A stretch of 32,246 nt of DNA from JADFOB01 sp964651325 (GTDB taxonomy: Bacteria; Planctomycetota; Phycisphaerae; UBA1845), in the NCBI GenBank assembly GCA_964651325.1, contig CAZYXP010000011.1, forward strand, positions 1 through 32,246, given 5' to 3'. Below the pieces are notes generated by a model. That model searched no databases. It had not been told where the DNA came from and saw only the letters and a list, made by a program, of their open reading frames with translations. This document shows positions 7,122 to 15,764 of the stretch, piece after piece (position 1 is the stretch's first letter; each line of letters opens with the position of its first letter). The translations under genes and the position numbers were made by a program.

Positions 7122-9995
7122 CTACTTGGCCTCCCAAACGTCGATCAATGTACCACCAAGCGTGGAGATACAATGAACCTGAAGCGCATGGTCGGCTATG
7201 GGTGTTCCCTTACAGTCGTTGATATCAACAATCCCTGTATCCACGAGGCACGGGTTCACGCCACCGATGATATCGACGCTCCAGTCGCCGGCACCGGTCG
7301 CCAATACAGGAGCACTGCCGACGAACGTCCCCGTTGAGGGCGCGCCGAGCCAGCAGTCGACGCTGTGCCCCGGTCCGTCTACCGTGCTATTACCGGAGAT
7401 AACGAAGCGATCCTTTTTCTCGTCGAAACGTGCCCTGGTGAACGTCAGCGAGTCTCCGGTCGCCGGATTGTCCACGATCACGTCCACGATGTCCGAGGAC
7501 GATCCGCCGGGACCGGCCACGTCGACCTGGAACGTCAATGTTTGGAACTGGGCCGGGAACACGAACACGGGCATCGAGATGTTCGGCGCCGTAACGTCCG
7601 CGGCTGCGGGGATCGGACCGACATTCGGATCGATGTTGAACGGCAAACCCGCGGCGTCAATGTAGTCGATCGTCCCGCCAGGGGCCGCCTGGCCGAGCGC
7701 CACGGTGTCCAGCCCACCGGCCAGTTGCGTCCAGGTGTACCCGCTGGCACTGATGATGCCCGTGGAGGCGCCGGCGTTGAGCTGGACCAACGAATCGGTG
7801 AAGGTGACAATGTTCACGCCGGCGTTGGCGACCGGAGCACCGACCACCGCCTTGATCGTGATGGTGTCCGATGAGGTTCCACCAGGACCGCTTACGGTCA
7901 AGTCGAGCGTCACGCAACCGCCTTCCAGCGGCATCGTCAGCGTCGCCAGAGCGGCGTTTGCCGGATCATTCACAACGGAGGCCGCCCCGTCCAAAGGCTG
8001 GCCGATGCACTGCGGCAGGGCTAGGTCCGTCGCAATCTGCGTCCAGGTATAGGTTAAGCCCGCACCCTGGGTTGCGCTAGCATCCAGCGCGGCGCCCGCG
8101 TCGGGGAACACAGCCAAGTCCTGATCCGGTCCCGCTACCGCAACAACCGTGTTGGTCACGATCACCGTATCCGTGCTCGTCGTTATTCCGAACGCATCGG
8201 TGAGCGTCAACTCGAACGTCAGTAGATCGCTCGTGGCCGGAAATGTGAACGTTGGGCTGATGGCGGTCGCATCCGAAAGGACGACCGCGGTTCCACCGGT
8301 CTGCAACCAACTGTATGTGGTGCCCGCGGCAGCGATTGAGCTCGAGCCGTCAAGCGTTGCCGGAGCCCCGGTCGCCACAACCACCGTGCCGCCGGCCACC
8401 GCCAAGATGTCCGGAACCACGCCGACAATCTGCGTCGGAGCCGAAATCAAACCACCCTGGCCGGAAGCAACAGAAACCGACTTGGGAGGCACAGCGCCGC
8501 AGGCGCTACCGGCCAAGCCGAGCGTCGCGGTTCCTGCTACAAAGCCGGATCCGCCGGTCGACAGGCTGGCACCCTGTGCGGGGTCGGCGACGGTTGCCGC
8601 AATGGTAAGGGTTCCCAAGCCTAGATCGGCAATGGCGGACTGAATCACAATGTTCGCATTCAACGCATGCGAGGACGCCGTCGACGGGATATCCGTCACG
8701 TTCGTGGCGGTTACCTCGGCCGGCGGGATGAAGCTGCTCGGCATGAGCACGTGGGCGAAGTAGTTGCCCGTGCCGTCGCCGCACATGGGAACGGTTCCGG
8801 GAATGCCGGGGATCGTAAGCTGGATGTCCTGATTCTGGTACGAAGTCGCCCACACGTTGATCTGCGTGGAGTTATCAGGAGCCGCAGTGGTGCGCGTGTA
8901 GGTCGCGCGGTCGATCTGCACGCCCATCTGCGTGGCCACCTTCGCCAGGCCGGTAAACTCGTCGGAGAACGTGCAGTTGGCCGCGATCTGGGCCAGGGGG
9001 GTGGCCAGCGGATCGACGTTAGCGAGGATGTACGCGTCATACGCGTTGAAGGCTTCGATCATCTGGGGATCCAAAGGATCGCATTGATTGACGCTGGCCA
9101 GCGTATTCCCGCTCGAAAGCTGCATACCCGCGTTGGGGCCGACAACGCTGATAAAGTTGGTCGCGGCTGTATACGTACTGTTCTGGATCGCCGCCTGCGG
9201 GCTGCCCTCGACGAGGCCGGCGCCGCAGAAGTCACCCAGGTAGGTGAACAGGTTGGTAGAACCCGGCGCGCCGGCTGCCAGCGGCGGATTCAACGCGGTA
9301 ACGAAGCTGCCCATCATGCTGCTCAGCGGCGACCGCAACTCGATACCCTTCCACAGGAAGATGTCATTGGTGAAGTTGATGTTGCTGATCGCCGCCCCGG
9401 CCTGGTCGTTTTCCGCTTCCACGTAGGTAACGCCATAGGGGTGCGTGACTTGGTAGATTTCGCCCGGCGTGGAATTGTCGACGCGAACGCGATACCGCGT
9501 GAACACGACTTGCTCGCCGTCTACAACGTTTCCCAACCCGTCGAACGCCCCCTCGAGGGCCATCGTGATGACGGTACGCGAGTTATCGGGCTCAATCATG
9601 ATCGACTCGGTCAAGTAGTAGAAGTGCTCGTCCGGATAGTTGGTCGGAAACAACTGCGGCAGGAGCGGGTTTGGCAGATCCAAGGCCGGATCAACGCAGG
9701 CCGCACACGGCGCGAACGGAAAACCCGTTAGGGGGTCGATCGTCGCCGGTTGTACGAGGTTGACGTCCTCGCACAGCTGCAGCAAAATCGTGTCGCCCAG
9801 CGCCGCGCCCGGTCGGTGATCGTTTGCCTCGACCCAAAGGGGGTAGCCGTTGACCGTGCTGGTCGGTCCGAACCGCAGGATGGCTTCGGAATCGACTACC
9901 GCGAAGTCCTGGATCTGTCCTTGGACCGTCGTGCCATAGCCAGCAAGCAATAGCCCAACCATAAACAGCCTTCGTACATTCAATCTCGATTTCAT
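7122..9995 (-). CDS. Large secreted PKD/Ig-like domain protein, copy B
   Basis: This is a 957-aa paralogue of the 3909-6815 product. The frame is open further upstream to 10175, but the ATG at 9995 is the right start: it has GGAGGAG at 10004-10010 and aligns exactly with the start of copy A. The signal peptide is residues 1-26 (core FMVGLLLAGYGTTVQG). The layout matches copy A: an unrecognised N-terminal half, then three PKD-like modules (TYSWLQTGG, TYTWTQIA, YTWTQLAGG), then the Cys-containing C-terminal domain (RFVISGNSTVDGPGHSVDCW). In transcription order copy B comes first, and copy A follows after about 300 bases with its own leader. The role is unknown; a cell-surface or matrix role is an inference from the PKD-like modules. 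Confidence 0.9.
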   Translation of the reverse strand: MKSRLNVRRLFMVGLLLAGYGTTVQGQIQDFAVVDSEAILRFGPTSTVNGYPLWVEANDHRPGAALGDTILLQLCEDVNLVQPATIDPLTGFPFAPCAACVDPALDLPNPLLPQLFPTNYPDEHFYYLTESIMIEPDNSRTVITMALEGAFDGLGNVVDGEQVVFTRYRVRVDNSTPGEIYQVTHPYGVTYVEAENDQAGAAISNINFTNDIFLWKGIELRSPLSSMMGSFVTALNPPLAAGAPGSTNLFTYLGDFCGAGLVEGSPQAAIQNSTYTAATNFISVVGPNAGMQLSSGNTLASVNQCDPLDPQMIEAFNAYDAYILANVDPLATPLAQIAANCTFSDEFTGLAKVATQMGVQIDRATYTRTTAAPDNSTQINVWATSYQNQDIQLTIPGIPGTVPMCGDGTGNYFAHVLMPSSFIPPAEVTATNVTDIPSTASSHALNANIVIQSAIADLGLGTLTIAATVADPAQGASLSTGGSGFVAGTATLGLAGSACGAVPPKSVSVASGQGGLISAPTQIVGVVPDILAVAGGTVVVATGAPATLDGSSSIAAAGTTYSWLQTGGTAVVLSDATAISPTFTFPATSDLLTFELTLTDAFGITTSTDTVIVTNTVVAVAGPDQDLAVFPDAGAALDASATQGAGLTYTWTQIATDLALPQCIGQPLDGAASVVNDPANAALATLTMPLEGGCVTLDLTVSGPGGTSSDTITIKAVVGAPVANAGVNIVTFTDSLVQLNAGASTGIISASGYTWTQLAGGLDTVALGQAAPGGTIDYIDAAGLPFNIDPNVGPIPAAADVTAPNISMPVFVFPAQFQTLTFQVDVAGPGGSSSDIVDVIVDNPATGDSLTFTRARFDEKKDRFVISGNSTVDGPGHSVDCWLGAPSTGTFVGSAPVLATGAGDWSVDIIGGVNPCLVDTGIVDINDCKGTPIADHALQVHCISTLGGTLIDVWEAK

Positions 9996-10412
9996 CGTCT
10001 CTGCTCCTCCGCTATTGACAATGTTTCCTGATAGCGTGCCACACAGCCCGCAAATATTTGACCACGCCGTTGTCTTCCTTTTCCGCCAACGGCAACTCAA
10101 CACCCGATAATATGGTGTGAGCCAGAATCCCTGCATGGGTTCGTCCGATACGACAACAGGCAAGTACCATGCCAAGCCTTGGCACGAGGAATCAGCCGGT
10201 TTTTAGGCCGTCAGCGACGCCGATTTCCCCCCGCAAGCACGCGCAGAGCAACCAATTCCGGAAATAAAGGGATTCTGACGCTGGCAGGTCAATTGCCCAG
10301 TTTTTTCTTGCAACGGGGTGTTTCGCTGACTATAAAGGAATCAAGAAGCGAACTCATGCGGCACACACCGGCGTCGAAGCGACGCAAGATCGGTGTCGCG
10401 GGGCGCGTGCTA

Positions 10413-10434
10413 TCGCGAGCATCTTCGCTCGCGA
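10413..10434. repeat. Perfect 8-bp inverted repeat, 6-base loop
   Basis: TCGCGAGC at 10413-10420 pairs with GCTCGCGA at 10427-10434 around ATCTTC. No T-run follows on either strand. Confidence 0.6.
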
Positions 10435-10508
10435 ATCCGATGGAGAGGATTCACCCACGCGATCAAAGAAACGGTACCGGCCGACACGGAAGCGTCCTAT
10501 CTGACCGT

Positions 10509-10562
10509 CCCCTTGAATGAGTTTGGCCCCTTGAATGAGTCTGGCCCCTTGAATGAGCCTGG
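10509..10562. repeat. Three tandem 18-bp repeats
   Basis: The unit CCCCTTGAATGAGTTTGG is repeated three times at 10509, 10527 and 10545, with changes only at unit positions 14-15. It lies about 300 bases before the sigma-54 activator. It could be a slipped-strand expansion or a set of protein-binding sites. Confidence 0.75.
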
Positions 10563-10860
10563 CTGCGTCATCCTTTCATAGCTAATGAAGGGTCGTGTAA
10601 AGACTGCTTATTCATGGCTACGGCCTGGTGGGTGATTCCACGGTCGGTAGCGAGGAAAGGCGTCGAGTTGGTCGAGCTTCGGCTGCCTGCCGGCAGTCCC
10701 CGCGGCTTGGCGTTCGCGCCGGGACGGGCGGGAATGTTGAGACAGCGATGGGCCGTGGCAGCGCAGAAAGCCGAGGGTCTTCGGATCGTTTGTGGTGTGG
10801 GTTGGGCAAAACCTCAGTGGTAAAGAGGTGCGCTTGAAGCGCACAGTGCGGGGAGAGTAC

Positions 10861-12516
10861 ATGCTAGCGCGGAATACGAAATTTCTGCTGGATCTAAGCG
10901 CCAAGAGGTTCAAGCGCTGCGACTACGGCAAACTTATAGATGCGCTGTACCGTGTGACGGCGGATCGCCTCGAATTCTCACGCATGAACGTCGTCGTGTT
11001 CAGCGACGCCCAGAATGCCTGGCGAAGAGTTGCCCGACGCGATCGACAGGGCCAATCGATTCAAGGAAAATACGAGCGCGGAACGATCACCGATAACATT
11101 CGCACGCTGGCTATGAAATACGCCCAAAGCGCTCAAATCGTCGATGACTATGCGATGGACGCGGACGTCGAGGCGTTGCCCAAGTTCAGCGAGGAGCAGC
11201 TTCGCTCCGGTTTGCATGTCTATCTCCATCGCATGGGAAAACTGGTCGGCATGTTCTCCGTGCAGCATGGGGAGCCGAAATTCTATTCCGAAACGGACGC
11301 GCGCTTCCTCTTTGAGTTGGCCCAAACGATTGCCTTGCCGCTGGCCGTGATCGGCGACTACGAGGAAGTCCCCGCGGATCAGAGCGGGGCGGCCAGCGAA
11401 TCGACGGCACTGAAAGTGAACATGGGCGCCGACGACGGATACGATGGTATTATCGGATCAAGCAACGTGATGAAGCGGTTCCTGGGAGTCGTCGATCGCG
11501 TGGCCATGACCAATGTCACGGTTTTGATTCGCGGAGAGACGGGCACAGGCAAGGAACTGATCACGCGAGCGATACACGAGCGATCACGCCGGCGCGCGAA
11601 ACAATTAGTCACAGTCAATTGCGCGGGGTTGGCGCGGGATCTGGTCTCCAGTGAGCTGTTCGGCCACGAGGCCGGCGCGTTCACCGGCGCCAAAGGAACC
11701 CACAAGGGGCGATTCGAGTTGGCCAACCGCGGCACGCTCTTCCTCGACGAGATCGGGGACATTCCTCCGGAAACACAGGTCCGCCTTCTGCGGGTGCTTG
11801 AGGAGGGCGAATATGAGCGCGTTGGCGGCACGAAAACCCTGAAGACCAATGTGCGGATCATCGCGGCCACCCATCGTGATCTGGAAGCCATGGTGAGCGA
11901 GGGTTCGTTTCGATCCGACTTGTTTTTCAGGCTCAACGCGTTTCCGATCCGCGTGCCGCCGTTGCGCGAGCGTGGCCACGACATTGTAGAACTCGCGAAT
12001 TACTTCGCTCAACGCTCCGCGGCGCGCGTCCACCGTCTGGCACCTGCGCTGTCCGATGCGGTGATCCGCGTGATTTCTAGGTGCCATTGGATCGGCAATG
12101 TTCGAGAATTGAGAAATGTGATTGAGCGATCCGTCATTATGTGCGAATCTGATGTGATCGAACTATCAGACCTGCCCGCTGAAATGCTGGATCACAGCCT
12201 GGACGTCGAATCAATCGCCGTCGGCGACGCAGAGCATTCTATTCTAAGGGGGCACGAAGGCGATCCGTCAATGGTGGGGTCCATGAGTGACGCGGACGCA
12301 GCATTTCTATCGCTTGAAGATGCAACGCGCACGCACATTCTAAAAGCGCTGGCATCTTGCTTCGGCAAGATTTCCGGAAAAGCCGGCGCGGCTCAACTCC
12401 TGAACATCAACCCGAAAACGCTCGAAAGCAAAATGAGAAAACTGGGGATTCGCCGTCAGTGGCAACACGGAAGCGGCAACTCGATGGGCGGCAAGCAGGG
12501 CGGCCCATCCACGTAA
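10861..12516 (+). CDS. Sigma-54-dependent transcription activator with GAF-like input domain
   Basis: This is a 551-aa enhancer-binding protein that would open sigma-54 RNA polymerase promoters by ATP hydrolysis. The ATG at 10861 is preceded by GGGGAGAG; the frame is open upstream to a GTG at 10792, but that has no such site. Residues about 10-170 look like a GAF sensor domain. The AAA+ domain has Walker A GETGTGKE at 225-232, an intact GAFTGA sigma-54 contact loop at 272-277, and Walker B GTLFLDEI at 291-298. The C-terminus (about 500-540, GKAGAAQLLNINPKTLESKM) is a Fis-type helix-turn-helix. There is no receiver domain, so it is not itself a phosphorylated regulator. The next kinase gene starts 35 bases downstream, which suggests one operon. 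Confidence 0.95.
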   Translation: MLARNTKFLLDLSAKRFKRCDYGKLIDALYRVTADRLEFSRMNVVVFSDAQNAWRRVARRDRQGQSIQGKYERGTITDNIRTLAMKYAQSAQIVDDYAMDADVEALPKFSEEQLRSGLHVYLHRMGKLVGMFSVQHGEPKFYSETDARFLFELAQTIALPLAVIGDYEEVPADQSGAASESTALKVNMGADDGYDGIIGSSNVMKRFLGVVDRVAMTNVTVLIRGETGTGKELITRAIHERSRRRAKQLVTVNCAGLARDLVSSELFGHEAGAFTGAKGTHKGRFELANRGTLFLDEIGDIPPETQVRLLRVLEEGEYERVGGTKTLKTNVRIIAATHRDLEAMVSEGSFRSDLFFRLNAFPIRVPPLRERGHDIVELANYFAQRSAARVHRLAPALSDAVIRVISRCHWIGNVRELRNVIERSVIMCESDVIELSDLPAEMLDHSLDVESIAVGDAEHSILRGHEGDPSMVGSMSDADAAFLSLEDATRTHILKALASCFGKISGKAGAAQLLNINPKTLESKMRKLGIRRQWQHGSGNSMGGKQGGPST

Positions 12517-12551
12517 GAAAGAGCGCCGCTAAATTGACGCTATAGAATGTA

Positions 12552-14795
12552 ATGGCAATGAACGAATCAAAGAGCCACATCATGACGGCCCTCCGATGGG
12601 CCCAGGTCGCCAGCATCGCCTTGGCCGTGCTGATCGTGGCATTCTTGGTATCCACCAATCAGCAGCATCGGGTCGCAGCGGGCGAACAACTCCAAGAGCA
12701 AAACAACCTCAAAATGCTGGCCGCCAAGGACCACATCGAGCACTTCGTGGGCGAAATCGAACTTTGTCTTCGCCTCATGAGCAGTTACCCGAGGATTCTC
12801 GAGGAGTCATCCGAATCCGATGCCTACTTGGACAAGGTCTACCTAGCCAATTACGACCTCCATCAACTCAGTGAAGTGTACGTTATCAAGAAAGGCTTTG
12901 ATGGGACTCGACGTCCATTCAAGACCTTTGAGGAAGCCGGAGAGGACTACACAGAAGAAAAGCACAGTTTGGAGCGAGAAGAAGAGGAATACACGGCTCA
13001 GGTCGAGCACATCAACCGGTTTGCCCAAGACCGGGACCTGCAACTCTTGATCAGTGAACCCCTTGAGCTTTGCTTGGGCGAGACAGGCAGGGTGCTTTCC
13101 GTGCCGATTCGCGCCGACGGTGAGCTCGTAGGCATCGTCGCCGGCATGGTAAGTACGAAAGTGATCTCCGAGTCCCTGGAAGAAAGCAGCCCCAAGACCA
13201 ACGCCGTGCTGCTTGTCAGCGAACATGGCAGTCTCGTGGGGTGCACAGATTTTCCCGCGCCGATGATTCCCTGGTTTCACGACCGGTTCGAGGAAGAGGG
13301 CGTAGTCGGTTTCTTTGATAGACAAGAACAACGTTTCCACGCCGAGACGTACGCGGCAGTGTGGACTGAAGCGGACATGCCCGATGATCAGCCGTGGCGC
13401 ATTGCATTTCTGTACGACGAGGCCGAATCGCTGCGCGCCGCCGGGGCCACCCGCCACTTGACCGAATGGGGGGCCGCGGCTTTGGTGATCTTGCTCGGCG
13501 GCTCGGTGGTCGGGCTGTGTCGCGTGACCCAGACGGTGCTCGTCACGCGGCAGGAGACCGAAAGTCAGGCGGTGACCCTCAGGGACAGGGAAGGTCAGTT
13601 GCGATCCATCCTGGACCACGCCGCGGACGCGATCGTCATCATCGACGAGCAGGGCATCATGGAATCGTTCAACGCATCGGCAGAACGCATGTTTGGCTGG
13701 AGCGCGCATGAAGTTCTCGGAAAAAATGTCAGCATGCTGGCATCCTTGCAGGATGCGGAACGCCATGATGGGTACATGCAAAGGTATCTTACGACGAGAG
13801 AGCCGCACATCATCGGCAGCGGGCGGGATGTGGTGGGGAGACGCAAGGACGGAACAACGCTGCCGTTGTATCTTGCGGTTAGCGAGGTGCGCGTGGGCAA
13901 TCGAAGCCTGTTCACCGGAATCATGCGAGACCTTACCAAACTTAGAGCGGCCGAGGATACCACCCGGAGAAACAGCGAAGTCCTCGAGCAAACCGTGCGG
14001 GAGCGGACCTCTGAATTGGCCGCCGCGAAGGAAAAGGCAGAGGCCAGCAACCGCGCCAAGAGTATGTTCCTGGCCAACATGTCGCACGAATTGCGCACCC
14101 CGTTGCATGCCATTCTCAGCTTTGCGGGGTTTGGTATCAAAGAGCAATGCACCTCGCAACCGGACGAATTGGTCAAGTATTTCGAGAGCATTCAAGAGGG
14201 TGGCCGAACGCTCATGGCCGTCCTCAACGACATTCTCGATCTGTCCAAGCTCGAATCCACCGCCATGACCTTCGATCGAAAAAACACCGATCTTGAAGAA
14301 CTGATTCAGTCGGTGACTCTTGAGTTTGCGTCGATGGTTCACGAAAAGAGCCTTACCGTTCGCTTGCCCATGTTTGACAGTCCGGTCGAAGTCAGAGTCG
14401 ATGTCTCGCGGGCCAAGCAGGTCGTTCGAAACCTGATCAGCAACGCCGTCAAGTTCTCACCCAATGGATCGACGATCACGTTGGAAGCGCAGCTGGGCCG
14501 GGGCCACGTAATTGTGTCCGTGATCGACGAGGGGCCCGGCATCCCGGAAAGCGAACTGACGACCGTGTTTGACAAGTTCGTTCAATCCAGCAGAACCAGA
14601 ACCGGCGCCGGCGGAACCGGACTGGGGTTGGCCATCTGCCGGCGAATCGTAGCCGCCCACAAAGGGCGCATATGGGCGGAGAACAACGCCGATTCCGGTG
14701 CGAAGTTGTCGTTCGAGCTGCCCGTGGTCAGCGGGTGTGGAACCGACGCGCCGTCGCTACCGGTTAGTGCTGACGGCGAGGCGTGTGATGTGTAA
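12552..14795 (+). CDS. Membrane sensor histidine kinase with FixL-type PAS domain
   Basis: This is a 747-aa membrane histidine kinase. Transmembrane helix 1 is about 17-33 and helix 2 about 306-325; between them lies a periplasmic domain of about 270 residues with Cache-like sequence (VLSVPIRADGELVGIVAGMV). A PAS domain follows at about 350-465. It matches FixL closely and keeps the proximal haem His405 (in RHDGYMQRY), Arg411 and Arg425, which correspond to His200, Arg206 and Arg220 of Bradyrhizobium FixL. The kinase core has phosphoacceptor His512 (SHELRTPLHAI), N-box Asn631, G1 DEGPGIP at 659 and G2 GGTGLGLA at 687. No receiver is fused. The cognate regulator is probably the next gene, 45 bases downstream. 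No Shine-Dalgarno site is seen; ATG 12558 is an alternative start. Oxygen or redox sensing is inferred from the PAS residues. Confidence 0.94.
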   Translation: MAMNESKSHIMTALRWAQVASIALAVLIVAFLVSTNQQHRVAAGEQLQEQNNLKMLAAKDHIEHFVGEIELCLRLMSSYPRILEESSESDAYLDKVYLANYDLHQLSEVYVIKKGFDGTRRPFKTFEEAGEDYTEEKHSLEREEEEYTAQVEHINRFAQDRDLQLLISEPLELCLGETGRVLSVPIRADGELVGIVAGMVSTKVISESLEESSPKTNAVLLVSEHGSLVGCTDFPAPMIPWFHDRFEEEGVVGFFDRQEQRFHAETYAAVWTEADMPDDQPWRIAFLYDEAESLRAAGATRHLTEWGAAALVILLGGSVVGLCRVTQTVLVTRQETESQAVTLRDREGQLRSILDHAADAIVIIDEQGIMESFNASAERMFGWSAHEVLGKNVSMLASLQDAERHDGYMQRYLTTREPHIIGSGRDVVGRRKDGTTLPLYLAVSEVRVGNRSLFTGIMRDLTKLRAAEDTTRRNSEVLEQTVRERTSELAAAKEKAEASNRAKSMFLANMSHELRTPLHAILSFAGFGIKEQCTSQPDELVKYFESIQEGGRTLMAVLNDILDLSKLESTAMTFDRKNTDLEELIQSVTLEFASMVHEKSLTVRLPMFDSPVEVRVDVSRAKQVVRNLISNAVKFSPNGSTITLEAQLGRGHVIVSVIDEGPGIPESELTTVFDKFVQSSRTRTGAGGTGLGLAICRRIVAAHKGRIWAENNADSGAKLSFELPVVSGCGTDAPSLPVSADGEACDV

Positions 14796-14840
14796 TCGAT
14801 CGTTGAGAACGGAGTCGCGAGGAGTCAGCTGTGAACATCT

Positions 14841-15506
14841 ATGAGAAAGGACCGGCTCGTGCAACCTGAAAAGAAGATTCTGGCCGTCGATGACAGCCCT
14901 ATGAATATCGCGATCGTGCAGAAGATGCTCGGCGGAGAATACTGTGTTAAAGCGGCCATCAACGGCGAAGAGGCGCTGGAGATGGCGCGGGAATTCAAGC
15001 CCGACATCGCACTGTTGGACATCATGATGCCGGGAATCGACGGCTACGAGGTCTGCCGCAGAATTCGTGCCGATCGCACCATGCAGAAGATGAAGATCAT
15101 CATGATTTCCGCCAAGGCGATGTTGTCCGAGCGGCTCGACGGCTACGCGGCCGGGGCCGATGACTACATCACGAAGCCGTTTGAGGAAGCGGAACTCCTC
15201 GCCAAAATCCGCGTGTACCTGCGCCTGAAGTCCGTGGAAGAAGTGGATCAACTTCGGACGGGCGTCTTATCGCTACTCGGCCACGAGATGCAAACGCGGA
15301 TCAATGGCATCCTCTCCCCGGCAACGATACTCATGTCGGACGATGAGCTGGACGTTTCTGAGCGCAAAATGCTCGCGGATATGGTGTACCGCAACGTCAA
15401 ACGACTCCACATACTCCTGGAAGAGGTCGTTCGGTCGCAGGGTTGTGAAGTCCATGGTGGTCAGTTGGTGGAAGGTGAACTTCATGCGGAGCAACCCTCT
15501 CGATGA
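14841..15506 (+). CDS. Response regulator with C-terminal kinase-dimerisation-like (DHp) domain
   Basis: This is a 221-aa protein. Residues 12-130 form a receiver domain with acidic pair Asp17/Asp18, phosphoacceptor Asp60 (LLDIMMPG), Ser90 and Lys112 (ITKPF). There is no DNA-binding or enzymatic output. Residues about 136-200 instead resemble the DHp helical hairpin of a histidine kinase, including an H-box-like stretch with His148 (LLGHEMQTRINGI), but no ATPase domain follows. It may act as a phosphotransfer or docking protein. A GTG at 14859 is an alternative start that matches the GTG option in the second regulator. The gene lies 45 bases after a histidine kinase, its likely partner. Confidence 0.9.
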   Translation: MRKDRLVQPEKKILAVDDSPMNIAIVQKMLGGEYCVKAAINGEEALEMAREFKPDIALLDIMMPGIDGYEVCRRIRADRTMQKMKIIMISAKAMLSERLDGYAAGADDYITKPFEEAELLAKIRVYLRLKSVEEVDQLRTGVLSLLGHEMQTRINGILSPATILMSDDELDVSERKMLADMVYRNVKRLHILLEEVVRSQGCEVHGGQLVEGELHAEQPSR

Positions 15507-15764
15507 GCGCTTGTGCCACATGGGTTTCAGGTGAGCCGGCGGAACGCGGTTCCTCAGTAGGCGTGCCGCACGCTCGGTCGAGCCACGCGGGGAATCGTGT
15601 CGGCGTCCCAATTAGGCTCCAGGAGCATTTACCCTCTGGGCGCATGAGCCGTTGGAGAGGTCTTGAGGCAGACCAAGACCGGAGGGTACGCTGAGAATGG
15701 GTTGTAGTGGAGCTATCACGTGGAAGTAGATCGTGAGCGCACAACCTTAAACGGGATCGGGAAG

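Larger units (their letters stand above)
7047..10080 (-). repeat. Tandem duplication, copy B
   Basis: This is the second copy of the block described at 3834-6900. Relative to copy A, it carries a short insertion in the N-terminal half of the protein (around 9130-9200) and lacks a few residues in the first PKD-like module. Untranslated flanks are as similar as the coding part. Confidence 0.8.
9996..10860. other. Gene-poor spacer before the signalling cluster
   Basis: This region separates the minus-strand secreted genes from the plus-strand signalling cluster. It holds the leader of copy B (to about 10080), a perfect hairpin at 10413-10434 and an 18-bp triplicate at 10509-10562. Open frames in it have no recognisable protein character. 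Any promoter of the sigma-54 activator should lie at its right end; I could not identify one. Confidence 0.6.

Noticed and set aside
10020..10055. Sigma-54 -24 element TGGCACG upstream of copy B
   Set aside because: The -12 GC element is missing at the required spacing, and copy A has TCGCACG at the same place.
9996..10175. 60-residue N-terminal extension of copy B
   Set aside because: It would hide the signal peptide, it covers the leader shared with copy A, and the strong ribosome-binding site lies inside it.
10393..10581. 62-codon frame reading through the 18-bp triplicate (PLNE-G repeats)
   Set aside because: The repeat peptide arises because 18 is a multiple of three; there is no ribosome-binding site or export signal.
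10792..10860. Upstream extension of the sigma-54 activator to GTG 10792
   Set aside because: No ribosome-binding site stands before it, while ATG 10861 has GGGGAGAG directly upstream.
12843..14342. 499-codon minus-strand frame inside the first kinase
   Set aside because: The plus strand encodes a complete histidine kinase with all motifs; the antisense frame has no recognisable domain.
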